The position numbers were made by a program, and so were the translations under genes. This document shows positions 24,327 to 35,675 of a DNA stretch of 64,000 nt, piece by piece. Under the pieces are notes generated by a model. It was not told the origin of the DNA, ran no database searches, and saw only the letters and a list, made by a program, of their open reading frames with translations. Position 1 is the first letter of the stretch. Every line of letters begins with the position of its first letter. Source of the DNA: Sphagnum compactum (taxonomy: Eukaryota > Bryophyta > Sphagnopsida > Sphagnales); assembly GCA_965153455.1 (NCBI GenBank), contig OZ234497.1, forward strand, positions 12,028,001 to 12,092,000. Direction: 5' to 3'.

Positions 24327-24440
24327 GTACCGACAAACGCAATCGGATGGTCATGGTGGTACTGACCGAAACTTATCGGATGGTCATGGTGATACCGACC
24401 GAAACTTATCGGATGGTCATGATGGTACCGACATTAGCTT
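24327..24440 (+). repeat. 33 bp tandem repeat, about 3.3 copies
   Basis: The anchor CGGATGGTCATG recurs at 24344, 24377 and 24410. The period keeps frame, so the overlapping 68-codon ORF (24292-24498) shows TDRNLSDGHG-type repeats. No other coding evidence supports that ORF. Confidence 0.9.
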
Positions 24441-25254
24441 GTCAAACATTGATAGCATCGAACGGCCTTACTGCTTTCGCACTGATGGGAGAGGTTAATC
24501 TCATCTCACGGGGCAGGTTACATTGAGTAGGGGTCGGTTTCAATTCCACTTACTGAAGGTGAGGGGATTCCATGTTGAGTCACCCCACGTCTGAGCGCCC
24601 GCCACAAGTTTGAAGTTCCACTTTTTTGCGGCAACACGGGCATTTCTATGACAAAATGCCTGCCCCTAAAATTGGGAAGTGCCTCCTCTCAACAAAGGAG
24701 GTATTACGCTGTGTAAAGTGCCCTCCCAATACACTTGTAAATTCTTGCCAGGTTTTTACCAGCGTTGGGCGGTTCTTAGGTTTTGGGCGGAACCGCAGGT
24801 TCTGGTTTCAAAAAAATTTATGAGGTCGGTTCTGGTTCCAGTTTCGGTTCTCTGTTTTTTTATAAAATTGGGACTCGGTTCCGGATCCGGTTATCTTATG
24901 TGAGGGTCGGTTCTGGTTCCGGGTTTTTTTTCTTTTTTTTCCAATTCAAGCCGGTTCCCAGTTCCAGGGTAGGTTAGGTTAGATTCCACAACGCCAAAAT
25001 GCTTGGAAACAATTAATGAATTAAAATTTTATTTATAAATAAATTGAGATTTGTTACAAAGCTTTTAGGAGGCCAAATCAGGCAATTGCAATCTATTTTT
25101 AAATTCGAAAACTAATTTAACAATTCTAATTTCTAATGGATCAGTACCATTTTATATGCAATGGGTTCCATGTTTTCAAGTCTCATGCACTTGCATGCCA
25201 ACTTTGAATTGTGAGTATTGTCACTCTCGAATTCAGCCTTCAAAAAATTCCTCC

Positions 25255-25570
25255 CAACCAGCGCCAAATCTGCCCTAATTCAGCCTTAAAGAAAAACCCA
25301 AATGCACCCCTTTTGATCCCCAAAACAGTCCCCAATTCTGCCCTTTAAAAAATCCCCAAATGCACCCCCCTTTGAGCCCCAAAACAGTCCCCAAATCTGC
25401 CCTAATTCTTCTGCCCTTAAAAAAAATCCCCAAATGCACCCCCTTTGAGCCCCAAAACAGTCCCCTAATCTCTCCTAATTCAGCCCTTAAAAAAAACCCC
25501 AAATGCATCCCCTTTGAGCCCCAAAACAGTCCCCAAATCTGCCCTCATTGAACCCTTAAAAAAAACCCAA
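25255..25570 (+). repeat. 65 bp minisatellite inside the hAT element
   Basis: About 4.5 units of 60-72 bp each contain CCTAATTCAGCCCTTAAA, CCCCAAATGCACCCC and GAGCCCCAAAACAGTCCCC. Small ORFs on either strand are products of the repeat. Confidence 0.9.
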
Positions 25571-25912
25571 TGTTGACCCCAAAACACCCTAAAATTCTGC
25601 CTTCCATTTGCTGAATTCAAGAGGACAACCTATCTCAAATGCAAATGGCATAACAAGGAAGAAACAAAAAAAACTTGAAAGCTAGCAAAATTTTAGGTTC
25701 CATCACATCCAATTCCGAGGCCATAAAGCAACAACCTAAACCCTAGTGTTGGTTTCATCCAACTCCAAGAGCCCGAGTGATGCAATTACATCCTCATTTT
25801 CATCCATTAAGATTTTTTCCATTTCCATGAATTTCTCCATGGATGGAGGGTTCCACCAACACATGCATCATCGGGCCAATTCTTGTAAATGCTTATAAGC
25901 ATCTCAAGATTG

Positions 25913-27765
25913 TCAATGCCTAATCGAGAGCGTCGTAGGTTTGCGCAAAATGCCTGCAATACTAAAAACTCTTTCTGCCTCGATTTGGGAACCTATAGTA
26001 CCAAAAATTTGTCGAGCTACAAACCCAACATATGAATAATGTACCTCATGGGCTCTCGACCATGCAAGTGGATCCTTGCATTCCTCTTTAATGACTTTCT
26101 TGATCCTAAAATGGGTCAATTGTTCCTTCACCACTAACAATGCCATATTCTCATTAGTTTCCATGAGATCATACGTCAAACTTGTAGATTGAGAACTTTT
26201 TGATGCAAAGTTAAAAATTCGTTCACTTACATTAGTTGGGTTTAGAAACTTGTATGCACAAACAAGGAGCGGGAACAATATTGCTCTATCATATTCACTT
26301 GCAATTTGAAGAGCCTTCTCTTTGCCAACATATTGAATGACCAGCCCCAACCCTTTGTAACGAGGGTCTAACATCATTGTTAACATATTGTGAGCTTTGC
26401 AAGATTGAAAACAAAGCATGAATGAAAGGAAAGGAAAGGTTCTAAAACTTGTATAACTTATTTTTTCATGCGTTGTCGAAAGACTTGAAGCTCACCATCA
26501 AAGTCTTGGGCCTCAATGGAATCAGGTGTCATTCAATTTGTTTGCATTTGACATATAAGTGAAATTGCCGCAACAAGGGCATTCAAAAGTAGCCAATAAC
26601 CTCGGCTTTGATTCAACACACATTGTTGAACCACATGACCCAAGGTATGTGCAACAATTTGAGCTATAGCCCAAACTTGTGGACTTGGCACATGGCCTTG
26701 AAGGGCCAATGATTGTTGCCTTCCATAGCATAAAGCAATTGCGTGTTTGAATTCCAAAGTCTTTTGAAACAAAATGACTCAAGAAGCAAACTTGGTTTTC
26801 ATAGGAGTCTTGAGCTTCCGTGGGGGCACACCAGAATCTATACATGCCTTGTGCCACTTTTGTCGTCCCTTCCCATTTTTTTGGTCCATGTGATAGTTTT
26901 TTGCAAAATGGATTGTGCTTCCTTGATAGAAATAGAGGTTAGGCTAACATAAACTTTGTAATCATCGATAGCATATTGGCAACACTTAGACATGGCATGC
27001 CCCCAACATGCCCCCCACAAATGGTGTTGTCAACCTTAACACCTCACATGATAAAAAAAAATCAATGCAATGGTCATGGTTGAGAGATTACCCCCCTCAT
27101 CTTTGACATACACAATAACCCGAACGTTGAGCCCATGTTTTACAAGGATTTCATTGACTTGCAAAGCCATGGCATTCTCGAAAGTCTTAACTATCTAAAA
27201 AAAACCAATGGTTACATGACAAGTCATTCAAAAAATGCACAATGAGAACAAATGTGTGCAGTCGTGCTCTAGACATCCATAAATCAAAACTTACCATGCA
27301 AGTATTAGAAGACTCAAGAGTTGAAAAAATATACTTTTCCGTCAATTTTTTTGTAATCCTAGGCAAGATTTCATTTACTAGCATTCGCCTAGATGGAAAA
27401 TTAAGATGAGAATTTGTTTCAAAACTAGCTTCCAAAAGAATGGAGATTCAACAAAAGATAATGGCATTAGCTCCTTAGTTATGAACAATGCCAAATCCTC
27501 TTCAAATTGCTTTTGTTGAGGATCATTATTTGAATAAAGCATAACACTACCAAAAAAGGAAAAAATAGTTGGTGGAGTGGGGTTGGACCTCTTTTTTAAA
27601 GGTTGCCTTGGTCCTTCCATCCTTCTTTCATTCTTGCCATTCACTCCACACATGTCGATGAAAAGTTTCAATGCGCTTTCGAAGTGTAGAAATCCCATTT
27701 ATTGTCTTGTAATTTACAATGCCTTTCTTAATTCCTGCAACAGGGGTAGTGGGATAATAAAGAAC
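25913..27765 (-). pseudogene. hAT transposase, broken
   Basis: Read on the minus strand, the 3' part (26419-25913, 168 codons) has MLDPRYKGLG, then DPLAWSRAHEVHYSYVGFVA and SQIEAERVFSIAGIL, the hAT C-terminal dimerisation domain with its E-RVFS-x-AG signature. Upstream pieces in order are 27698-27378 (PTIFSFFGS, PQQKQFEEDLALFITKELMP, the usual hAT N-terminal entry), 27435-27187 (TLESSNTCMVSFDLWMSRA, a divergent form of the FD-x-W catalytic-region motif) and scraps at 27020-26522. Stops and frameshifts separate them, so no full protein is made. The BED finger expected at the N-terminus was not found. Confidence 0.8.
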
Positions 27766-28189
27766 ACATTTTAACTATTCAGGTTGATTTGTTTCATTTT
27801 CACTTGAATTTACCTTAGGAGACGATGAGGTAGTGACCGCAAAAAATGTCCAAGTTGGGGAAAAATAGCCTTTGGGCTTCCAATAATCTCGTTTTTTTCT
27901 TAGCAAAGCCCAAACTTGTGTATTGTTTGTAGCTGCAAAGTTTTCTACTGTTGTTGAACTTGCACTTACACCAAATTTGATGCAGAACTACAGCAATCAT
28001 GATCTAATGGTAGCTTAATGGGAAAGATCACCTCTTCTGTAGAAAGCTAATTATTTTCCATGGTGTTCAACCTTATCCCCCCAAAACTCAGAAAGCCTAC
28101 CAAAATGGCTAGCTATTAATTCTTGTTGACTGCAGCTATTAGAAAACAAGATGATGACCAGGTTAAGGAGGCTTAGAATTGTTGTAGCT

Positions 28190-29010
28190 AGTATGATAAG
28201 AAGATGATTAGGACCAAGGCGATGGCCAGGAGGAGCGCAATTAGTAACATAAGAAGAAGACAACAACAATATCCATGAACACAAGAGTATGACCACGACC
28301 ATGACAATGGCTAGGATGAGCACAATTAAGAACATAAAAGGATGACCAGGACCATAGCAATGGCCAAGAGGAATGCAACTAGGAACATAAGAGGAGGACC
28401 AGGGTGATGGCTAGGAGTAACGCAATTAGGAACATAAGAAGAGGACCAAGGCAATGGTTAGGAAGAGGCAACCAAGAACACAAGAAGAGGACCACAACAA
28501 TGGCCAGGAAGAGGCAACCAGGAACACAAAAGGACAACCACGGCCATGGCAATGGCTAGGAAGAGCACAATTAGGTACACAAAACCACAATGATGGCCAA
28601 GAAAAGCGCAACTAGGAACGCAAGAAAACAACCATGGTGATGGCCAAAAGGAGCGTAACCAGGAACAAAAGAGGATGACCACAACCATAGCTGGGAGGAA
28701 CGCAATCAAGAACACAAGAAGACATGGCGATGGCTACGCTGGAGCATAATTAGGAACATAATAGGACGACCAATGACCATGGGCATGAAAAAGTAACCAA
28801 GAACACAAGAGGACGACCATGACCATGGCTAAGACGAAGCAATTAGGAACACAAGAGGGATGACCATGACCACAACGATGGCTAGGACGAAGTAACTAAG
28901 AACAAAAAGAAGACGACCATGGCCAAAAGGAGTGTAACTAGGAACACGAGAACATGACCACGACCATGGCGATGGCTAGAAGGAGGCAACCAGGAACACA
29001 AGAGGATGAC
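28190..29010 (+). repeat. About 50 bp minisatellite inside the hAT element
   Basis: Some sixteen variants of AGGAACACAAGAGGATGACC followed by ACGACCATGGCGATGGCTAG and a GGAGCGCAATT-like spacer fill this stretch. The minus-strand ORFs across it are hydrophobic Val/Leu/Cys repeats created by the repeat and are not membrane proteins. Confidence 0.9.
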
Positions 29011-29932
29011 CAAGAAAATAAGACGACATTTACAAGTTACAACAACAAAAATATATTTGTAATGTGACAAAACAAAAGAGGTGATGGTGTACCTAGTAAT
29101 GGTGGCTTACAACACACAAACTTGAAAATCAACACCCACAACCACAACGTGAAGATTAAAGACCACCAACACCAACATGAAGCACCAACATGAAGAAGAA
29201 CACCTTGAGCATTGGCGTGAAACATCAACGTGAAAAAGAGCACCAATGTGAAGAACACTAATTCAAAGGATAACACCAAAAAGAAAAAAAATGTAACAAC
29301 ACAAAAGAGAAGATAGCTTCAACCTTTGACCTTTCAACTCAAAACTGAAAACTCCAAACAGTAAACCCTAATGAAAACTTAAAATTTAAAACTCGAAATC
29401 CTAATATTGGAATTAAAACTAATTTTTTTCCAAAAAACATTTCCGATTTTGGTTCTTTGAATGATTAAAAAACCGAGCCTAGTTCTAGTTCCTTTTTAAA
29501 TCCAAAAAAAAACCATGGGGGGGCAGTTCCAATCTAGTTCGCCTAACCCCCTTTACATTCAATTTTGAGTCTTACTCGATTCCACAAATTAGACTTGGTT
29601 CTAGGTAGGTTCCAGGTAATTAGATTCGGAACCAAAATCGAGTACCCAAATATTTTAGGTATTCACACAACATTAATTTTTACCAGCATTTAATGGGTAT
29701 CAGGTTTTTTTGAACCATTGGATATTATTATAAAAAAACTTAATTCTTTGTAAATTTTTAAATAATTTTTTTAAATGTTAGGGTAGGTTATCATTTGGAA
29801 GGAGACGTCTTGTCACTAAATCTCACCATTTTTGATTCTCACTTGGGTGAGAACTAGTGATCAAAACATTATAAAATGTATCACTTGGGTTAATGTTTGA
29901 AAGGGTTCAAATTGAGATACCCAGATGATACT

Positions 29933-32399
29933 TGTAAATAATTCTTGCACATCTTTCCAGATGAAAGTATGCAACTCACAAAATTTATTCAGGGGTGGAA
30001 TTGGTATGTAGTTGTATTTTATCAAATTAAGGTGATTCAATAAAATGTAATGAAACTCATTAAAGAATCTAATGTGTTGTGTCCATTTGGAGGATATCAA
30101 GAAATTTTGAAAGAATCAAGAGTTACCATGATAAGATGTGAATAAACATTGTGTTGATGTTTAATCAATGTTCACGCTTGATAGTCGACCCCCCTTCATT
30201 CCATTCCTCATAATATCTTCATATAATCTTCAAATTTAACATGCATAGGGTTGTTGAAAAGCTAATCTCAAAGGAGACAATGATACAAAATCTTGTAAGT
30301 TTTTATTTCTGAAATCAAAAGTTATGCTTTAAAATCGAAAGCTATTTTAACCAAATTTGAAGAAAAGACGGCTTTAGACCCCCTCTAATTTTGGCAAATG
30401 TAGTTCCCTTGTACCAACCCCGATGATACTGAAATTTTGAGAGCACATTTGAAACCTCTTAAAATAATGTTTTTTAAAATTTGAAACAAATCCAACAATG
30501 GATCTGAGAGGAAAAACTATTTTAGTAAAACATCTAGAGGCTTGTTCATGGAAATTATTCCTTGAACTTTAACTACAACTATTTGTTACACATAACTTTC
30601 TTCTATGCTCTTTTGTTTGCACACCATTTGCTTCCATGAACAAAACTTCTTCACATAACAAACTAGTTATCTTTTCACACACTTATTCTCCTCCTCTTTT
30701 AAAAACACAAGAAAAAAAACTTTTCCCCACCCCAAAGCTTCCAATGACCTCTCCTTGAGCTTGTTCTCCTTGTTCAATGGAATTTTTGGATATCCTTCCT
30801 TCCAATCAATGGCCTCCTCATCTTTCATGAATCAATGGGAATCAAAAATGATTTGACCTTCCAATGGAGTTTAGGATGAAAATTTTTATGCCCAATGAAA
30901 CGTTAAGAGGTTTCCATCCTCTAATCAAAATAGGATGATAATCCTCATCCTTTTCCCTACCTTGGATATATATCTCGATGGGGTCCTTGAGTTCGATCAT
31001 TACCAATTCCATCCATTTGATTTCAACATCCTATTTTTTCATCCTGATTCTTTCAAGTAACTAATTCTTAGGATAATTTACTGATAGTAATAAATAAACA
31101 TCTTTGAGTTCCCATTTGACTAAGTCAACTCAATAAAATTAGCAACATTCCCGTGTACCATTTATTTATTTAATAACTTTTAGTTAATCCTTACCATGTA
31201 TTAATTAATTATGTTGTACATAGTACATTGGAATTAAAATTTCCATTACAAGAATTCCCATGTATTTTCTAAATCCACCATTAAAATTAAAGTTTCACAA
31301 ATCCATTGGAATTAGGATGTCAGGGTTTTCATGTAATTCCACCATCACCGTTGCACATTACGCCTACCCTAATTTCTTAAATAAAGGCATCAACCTCCTT
31401 TGAATGCAAATACCAAATTATTTCGTTACCCTTTTGGTTTATGTTGATGCAGATGAAGATTCAATCATGGCGGATGATGTTGCTACGCCTTCAAATCCTC
31501 TAGTTGCACCAATAGAAGAGGAAGAACTTGAAAAAACATTGCTTGACGTGAATGTCTCCCGATGGCCGCATGAAGAAGAACCGTCCAAAAGAGTGGTGCG
31601 CATCCGAATTAATTGTTCAACATGGGATCATCGATTGTCTTTTAACCCACATGCTTTAGTAATTTATTTAGAATTTGTTCCAAATGTGAAATCGCACCAA
31701 AAAGGTTTGAAAAGTGTAAGTGTGAAGATGACGATGTTCGTTTTCACAATCAAACTTGGATTCCTGGTGATGGCCATTATTGTTGGCTATATGAAGCATA
31801 ATCAACCCCCTTTCAAACATCGAGCTGAATATCTAATTCGCACCATTTGTCACATTCTGGACTTTTTGTAATTGTGATTTTTTTCATTTAAATTGTTTAT
31901 TGAGTCATCGTTTACTTGAGGTTACTCAAGTGGAAATGCTAATATCTAAATTCGATCTTAGTTCTGTTTAAGAACCTAATGTAAATGAAGGTTGAATAAG
32001 GATATTTTAGGATTACATTCTAGAAATCTTCCAAGTACATCATTAATGCCTGAATTATTTTACAAAACTAATTCAATATTGTCATGGCGAAATGTTAATG
32101 TTAATTATAGACTTGTATTTTCGATATATCAATAAAACCACATCTAATTTTACATCCTTTTCCACCTTTTTACAACATAAAAAGGATAATGCATTTTAAA
32201 AGGTTTACTAAGTTTTAAAATTAATTAATCGTTACAACAATTTAAATAAGAAGGTTCTTTGCACTTGGAAATATCCAAAGGCTCATTCAACTATTAATAA
32301 TTATTACTTGAAAGTTTATAAGGATTCAAATCATTATTACTAAGGAAATTTATGGAAATAAAACTTAACAACTTGCTAAATTATACTCTGTGGCTCACA
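29933..32399 (+). mobile_element. 2.47 kb insertion with TG...CA ends in arm B
   Basis: Arm A reads straight through a site (GGGTATCATCTGGGTATTTC, minus sense of arm B) that arm B splits at 29932/32400. The inserted DNA begins TGTAAATAATTC and ends GGCTCACA, flanked by ATACT (29928-29932) and ATACC (32400-32404). TG...CA ends with five-base flanking repeats fit an LTR or solo LTR. No reverse transcriptase or gag is seen, so a solo LTR is the simplest reading. It carries the small ORF at 31467. Confidence 0.55.
31467..31871 (+). CDS. Unrecognised small ORF, family copy 2
   Basis: The frame opens at 31404, but I place the start at 31467 (MADDVATPSNPLVAPIEEEE) because it aligns with the start of the related ORF at 19375. 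The protein continues LEKTLLDVNVSRW, KRVVRIRINCSTWDHRLSF and HALVIYLEFV. From about 31690 to 31790 the similarity to the other copy moves to another frame (EKCKCEDDDVRFHNQTWIPG, DGHYCW), then returns to this frame for EYLIRTICHILDFL before the stop at 31869-31871. So either two compensating indels occurred here or the open frame is fortuitous in the middle. No known domain is recognised. The ORF lies inside the TG...CA insertion. Confidence 0.45.
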   Translation: MADDVATPSNPLVAPIEEEELEKTLLDVNVSRWPHEEEPSKRVVRIRINCSTWDHRLSFNPHALVIYLEFVPNVKSHQKGLKSVSVKMTMFVFTIKLGFLVMAIIVGYMKHNQPPFKHRAEYLIRTICHILDFL

Positions 32400-32639
32400 A
32401 TACCCAAAGTTTTTTTTTTTAACGCACCCAACACTGGTTTTTACATACCTCTAAAATGGTCCCTAGTTAGGCCCCATTTTCACTTCCTATTTGCTCCCTT
32501 GTCCTTTAAAGCAAATTATTTATAAAGTCTTGAAATAGGGGTTCAAATTAAGAAATCCTAAGATGAGACCCCTAAATTTGGCACATCAATTTTTTTTGTT
32601 TTCACCTACAAGCTACCACCTAATGACCCTAAGTATATG

Positions 32640-33085
32640 GCCTAGGGCCAAAGGGCTATTGGCTATGGTTATTAATAATGGTTATTTGCAATTGGTTATG
32701 GCTATTGATTATAGATATTTACATTAAGGATATTATGATTATGGCTATTGCTTGTGATGATGGTTATTGCGTATGGCCATTTGTTATTGGTTATTGCCTA
32801 TTGCATATGGTTATTTTTATTGGTTATTGGTTATGGATATTGCCCATTGGTTATTTTAAGGTTTAATTTGTAAGGTTTAGGTGTTGGGTTTTCAAAAATT
32901 AAGTACTAGGGTTTAAGTTTAAGGGTTTTAAAGTTTAGTTTTTAAGGTTTAAGTTTAGGCTTTTTAGGGCTTTAGGGTTTTCTTTCTTGGGTTTTGTAGT
33001 TTAAGGTTTAAGAATTAGGGTTTACAATTTGATTTTTAAGGTTTAATTTTTAGGATTGATGTTTGGGCCTTTTAAAGGTCAATTT
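32640..33085 (+). repeat. GGTTATTGGTTATTG minisatellite and telomere-like words, arm B
   Basis: Bases 32650-32870 repeat variants of TTGGTTATGGCTATTG. Bases 32870-33085 are rich in TTTAAGG/TTTAGGG-like words. This is the inverse of 17190-17690. Confidence 0.75.
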
Positions 33086-33347
33086 TTGGGTTTAATGGGG
33101 TTAGTTCTAAGGTTAAGGTTAAAGTGATGGTATGTACTTGTGTAAAATATTGGAGTTAAAACGTCAAGATTTAAAGTTAAGATTAAAAGACATGACCATG
33201 GAGTGTAGTTAATGATGAAAATGCTATTAAAAATGTTGATTTAAGTTCTTTTTTTTTGTGTATGTAAAATGATGAAATTAAAAATTAACCCAAAGGTGTT
33301 GGTTTAAGTTAGATCTTAGGATGTAAACTTGGAAATCCCATGTGGAT

Positions 33348-33355
33348 TATATAAA
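33348..33355 (+). promoter_or_regulatory. TATA box of the Harbinger-type transposase gene
   Basis: TATATAAA sits 55 bp before the ATG at 33410. The same box precedes the corresponding exon in arm A (minus, about 16978-16985), and a related TATATAA lies near 60910 in the third copy. Conservation in decayed copies supports a real core promoter. Confidence 0.6.
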
Positions 33356-33409
33356 GAAGAGGTTTTTTTAGTTTTTTTCCATTTCATTTTCATTTGCAAG
33401 CCTTGAGAA

Positions 33410-33607
33410 ATGTTCTTTTCAAGATCTTCAAATGGATCTTCTTCAAGTAACTATGATTTCACCTCATCTCCAAGTGATGATGATATCTCAGAAAACATCA
33501 ACCAAAATGATCTTCTTATTTTTCAAATGATGGTGTCGATGGCTTTTGTCGTGCACTCCTATGTAAATGCCTATAAGCATCGTTGTCATCACACACACAA
33601 CACATAA
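33410..33607 (+). pseudogene. N-terminal exon of Harbinger-type transposase, arm B
   Basis: A 65-codon ORF starts MFFSRSSNGSSSSNYDFTSS and continues PSDDDISENINQNDLLIFQM. It matches the arm A ORF at 16924-16661. Acidic and Ser-rich, it precedes, on the same strand, an AT-rich telomere-like stretch (possibly an intron) and then the DDE-domain remnants at 35676. The join is inferred. Confidence 0.6.
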
Positions 33608-34204
33608 CATAGAAATACCTTGAATGGTACACCACATCCAAACCAAAAGAACTCACCTGCAAATAACAAAATACAGGAATCCAAGTCTAGAACATAGAAA
33701 ACATAAAACCACACTAGATGTGCAAAACGAAAATTGTGAAAACATAAAAAACTGCAAAGTAAAAAAATAGTGTTCTGAAATCTCAAATCACCAAAAGTGA
33801 TTTGAAGTCACACATGATGAGATTATATTCCATGAAAAATATCCCAAACCTCATTCACACCTAAACTAATTCAAGATTAACTAATTAACTTAACTAACCC
33901 AGTTTATCTTTAACTAACTAGCACTTAAATGAATAGCTAAATTAACACATCTAACACTTCTAATTCCAATGACTTGTTCACTTCACATTAAATGGAGGAA
34001 GGAGGTAGGGCCATTTATAGATCCAATTGTTGGTGTTTAAAATGTTTTCGGTACAATGTGAACCACACCAACATTATTCAAGAGTTTAATGAACTTTACA
34101 TTGTAAGAGTTTGATGAGTTAGCTTTTCAAGTGATCCTTACCATTAAAGCCAATGCTAGATCCACAAGGGAATTTTCTTTAAATCATATTTATTTTCAAT
34201 TTTA

Positions 34205-34505
34205 AACTCGGTTTGATTTTTAAGTTTAAGGTTAAAGTTAGGGATTAGGATATGATTTTTAAGGTTAAGGTGAGGTTTGAAAGGAAAGGTTTTTGCATTT
34301 TAGTGTTAGGGATTAGTGTTTTTAGGTTTGTATTGTAGGTTTTTTGAGTTTATGATTCAGGTTAAGGTTTTCATGTTTACAATTTAAGATTTTAGGTTTG
34401 AATTATAGTTTTTTAGGTTTGATTTTTAAGGCTTAGAATTTAAGTTTGGGTTTTCATGTTTACAACTTAAGCTTTTAGTTTTGTATTATAGGTTTTTGGG
34501 TTTGG
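34205..34505 (+). repeat. Telomere-like runs, arm B part 1
   Basis: TTTTAAGGTT, TTTAGGTTTG and CATGTTTACAA words form this stretch, the inverse of about 15840-16130. An insertion of about 780 bp (34506-35285) splits it from part 2. Confidence 0.75.
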
Positions 34506-35129
34506 GTGAAACACACATTAGGGGTGAACCACTTTTCACCAAAAAAAGTGATGTATAACGAATATTATAGTATGCAATAAGGTAAAAACTTGATGGTATT
34601 CTTTGGTTATTTTAAACACAAGCAAAAAACTTAAAAATTTGCATGACAACATTTTGGAACTCAAAGTTCACTTTGAGTCAAAATTAATCTTGATCCAACA
34701 GTTAGATGAAAAGGATTGGATAAAATTATAGTATATAACTTACAATTTTTCAATAACCATAAGACTTCATGTTTGTGGTTCATGAAACATTACCAAACAA
34801 AAGAAAATTAAAAAACTAATGCAATGCCCATTTATAAATTTCCTCCTCTTTGATATGGTAGTGGTTTTTTCCTAAAAAAATTATTATTATGCATTTATTA
34901 TTCAAGAATGCAAAAAACACACCATTTTTTAATGAAATTTCATCCAAAAACTTTAAATGGTTCTCTAAATGGTTCTAGATTTAATTCATGTATCTCAATA
35001 TCATACACCATAAAAAAATTCACCCAAGAATTCCACTCATAACCTTAGTTTTGAAGTATATATGCAATTTTTTCAAATTCTATAACATGTATTATTTTGT
35101 CATAAATATACTCCATACATTCAAGTTTT

Positions 35130-35285
35130 CATTGTTTATTGGACTTTTAAAAATAATTGATTAGATTAAGTTTCAACTTAATCAAATATACTTAAAACAA
35201 GCAAAAATAATTCAAAATGTGATGTCCATATAATACCAAAAAAAGTAATTACAAAAAGATTATACTTGTGACTACAATTTTTATG
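35130..35285 (+). repeat. Dispersed repeat, copy 3 of 4
   Basis: It contains TCAAAATGTGATGTCCATAT and ends CTTGTGACTACAATTTTTAT. It forms the right part of the 34506-35285 segment that arm A lacks. Confidence 0.75.
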
Positions 35286-35289
35286 CCCG

Positions 35290-35670
35290 TCTAATTTTTA
35301 AGGTTTAGAGATAAGGTTTATTATTTAAGGGTTAAGATTAGGGCAATGGTTTTTAGGTTTGATTTTTAGGGTTGAATAATAGGGTTTAATGTTCAAGGGT
35401 TTAAGGTTATGGTTTTCAAGTCTGATTTTTAAGGTTAAAAAATAGGGTTTACCATTGAAGGGGTTAGGGTTATGGTTTTCAGGTTTGATTTTTAGGGTTT
35501 AAATATAGGGTTTATTGTTTAAAGGATAAGGTTAGGGTTTTTATATATGATTTTTTGAGTTTAAAAATAAGGTTTACTATTTAAGGATTAAGGAACTAAG
35601 GTTTGAGTTTTAAGGTTTAAGTCTACTTTTGGGGCTTGGGGATAATGTTTAAGGTTAAGGTTTTCAGGTT
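35290..35670 (+). repeat. Telomere-like runs, arm B part 2
   Basis: Variants of TTTTTAGGGTTTAAATATAGG alternate with GGTTATGGTTTTCAGGTTTG in a period of about 60-70 bp. The inverse is 15540-15840. Confidence 0.75.
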
Positions 35671-35675
35671 TTATC

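Larger units (their letters stand above)
24760..29676 (-). mobile_element. 4.9 kb degenerate hAT transposon
   Basis: The left end reads CAGCGTTGGGCGG and the right end ...CAACATTA; the outermost eight bases pair in inverted sense except for three transitions (G to A, C to T). Subterminal CGGTTC/GGTTCCGG words cluster at 24770-24970 and their complements (GGAACC, GGTTCTAGG in decayed form) at 29440-29640, as seen in hAT ends. A broken hAT transposase lies inside on the minus strand (25913-27765). Two minisatellites (25255-25570 and 28190-29010) are internal. TIR-proximal CpG decay suggests an old methylated copy. Confidence 0.75.
24752..29684. repeat. Target-site repeats of the hAT element
   Basis: GTTTTTAC at 24752-24759 and ATTTTTAC at 29677-29684 flank the element (7 of 8 bases match). 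Eight-base target-site duplications are the rule for hAT elements. Confidence 0.6.

Noticed and set aside
28051-28715. Hydrophobic minus-strand ORFs resembling membrane proteins
   Set aside because: They are translations of the 50 bp minisatellite in shifting frames, with no start context or conserved order.
18200-31900. An LTR retrotransposon with the two small-ORF regions as direct LTRs
   Set aside because: The two regions are too dissimilar at the DNA level and no gag, protease, integrase or reverse transcriptase lies between them.
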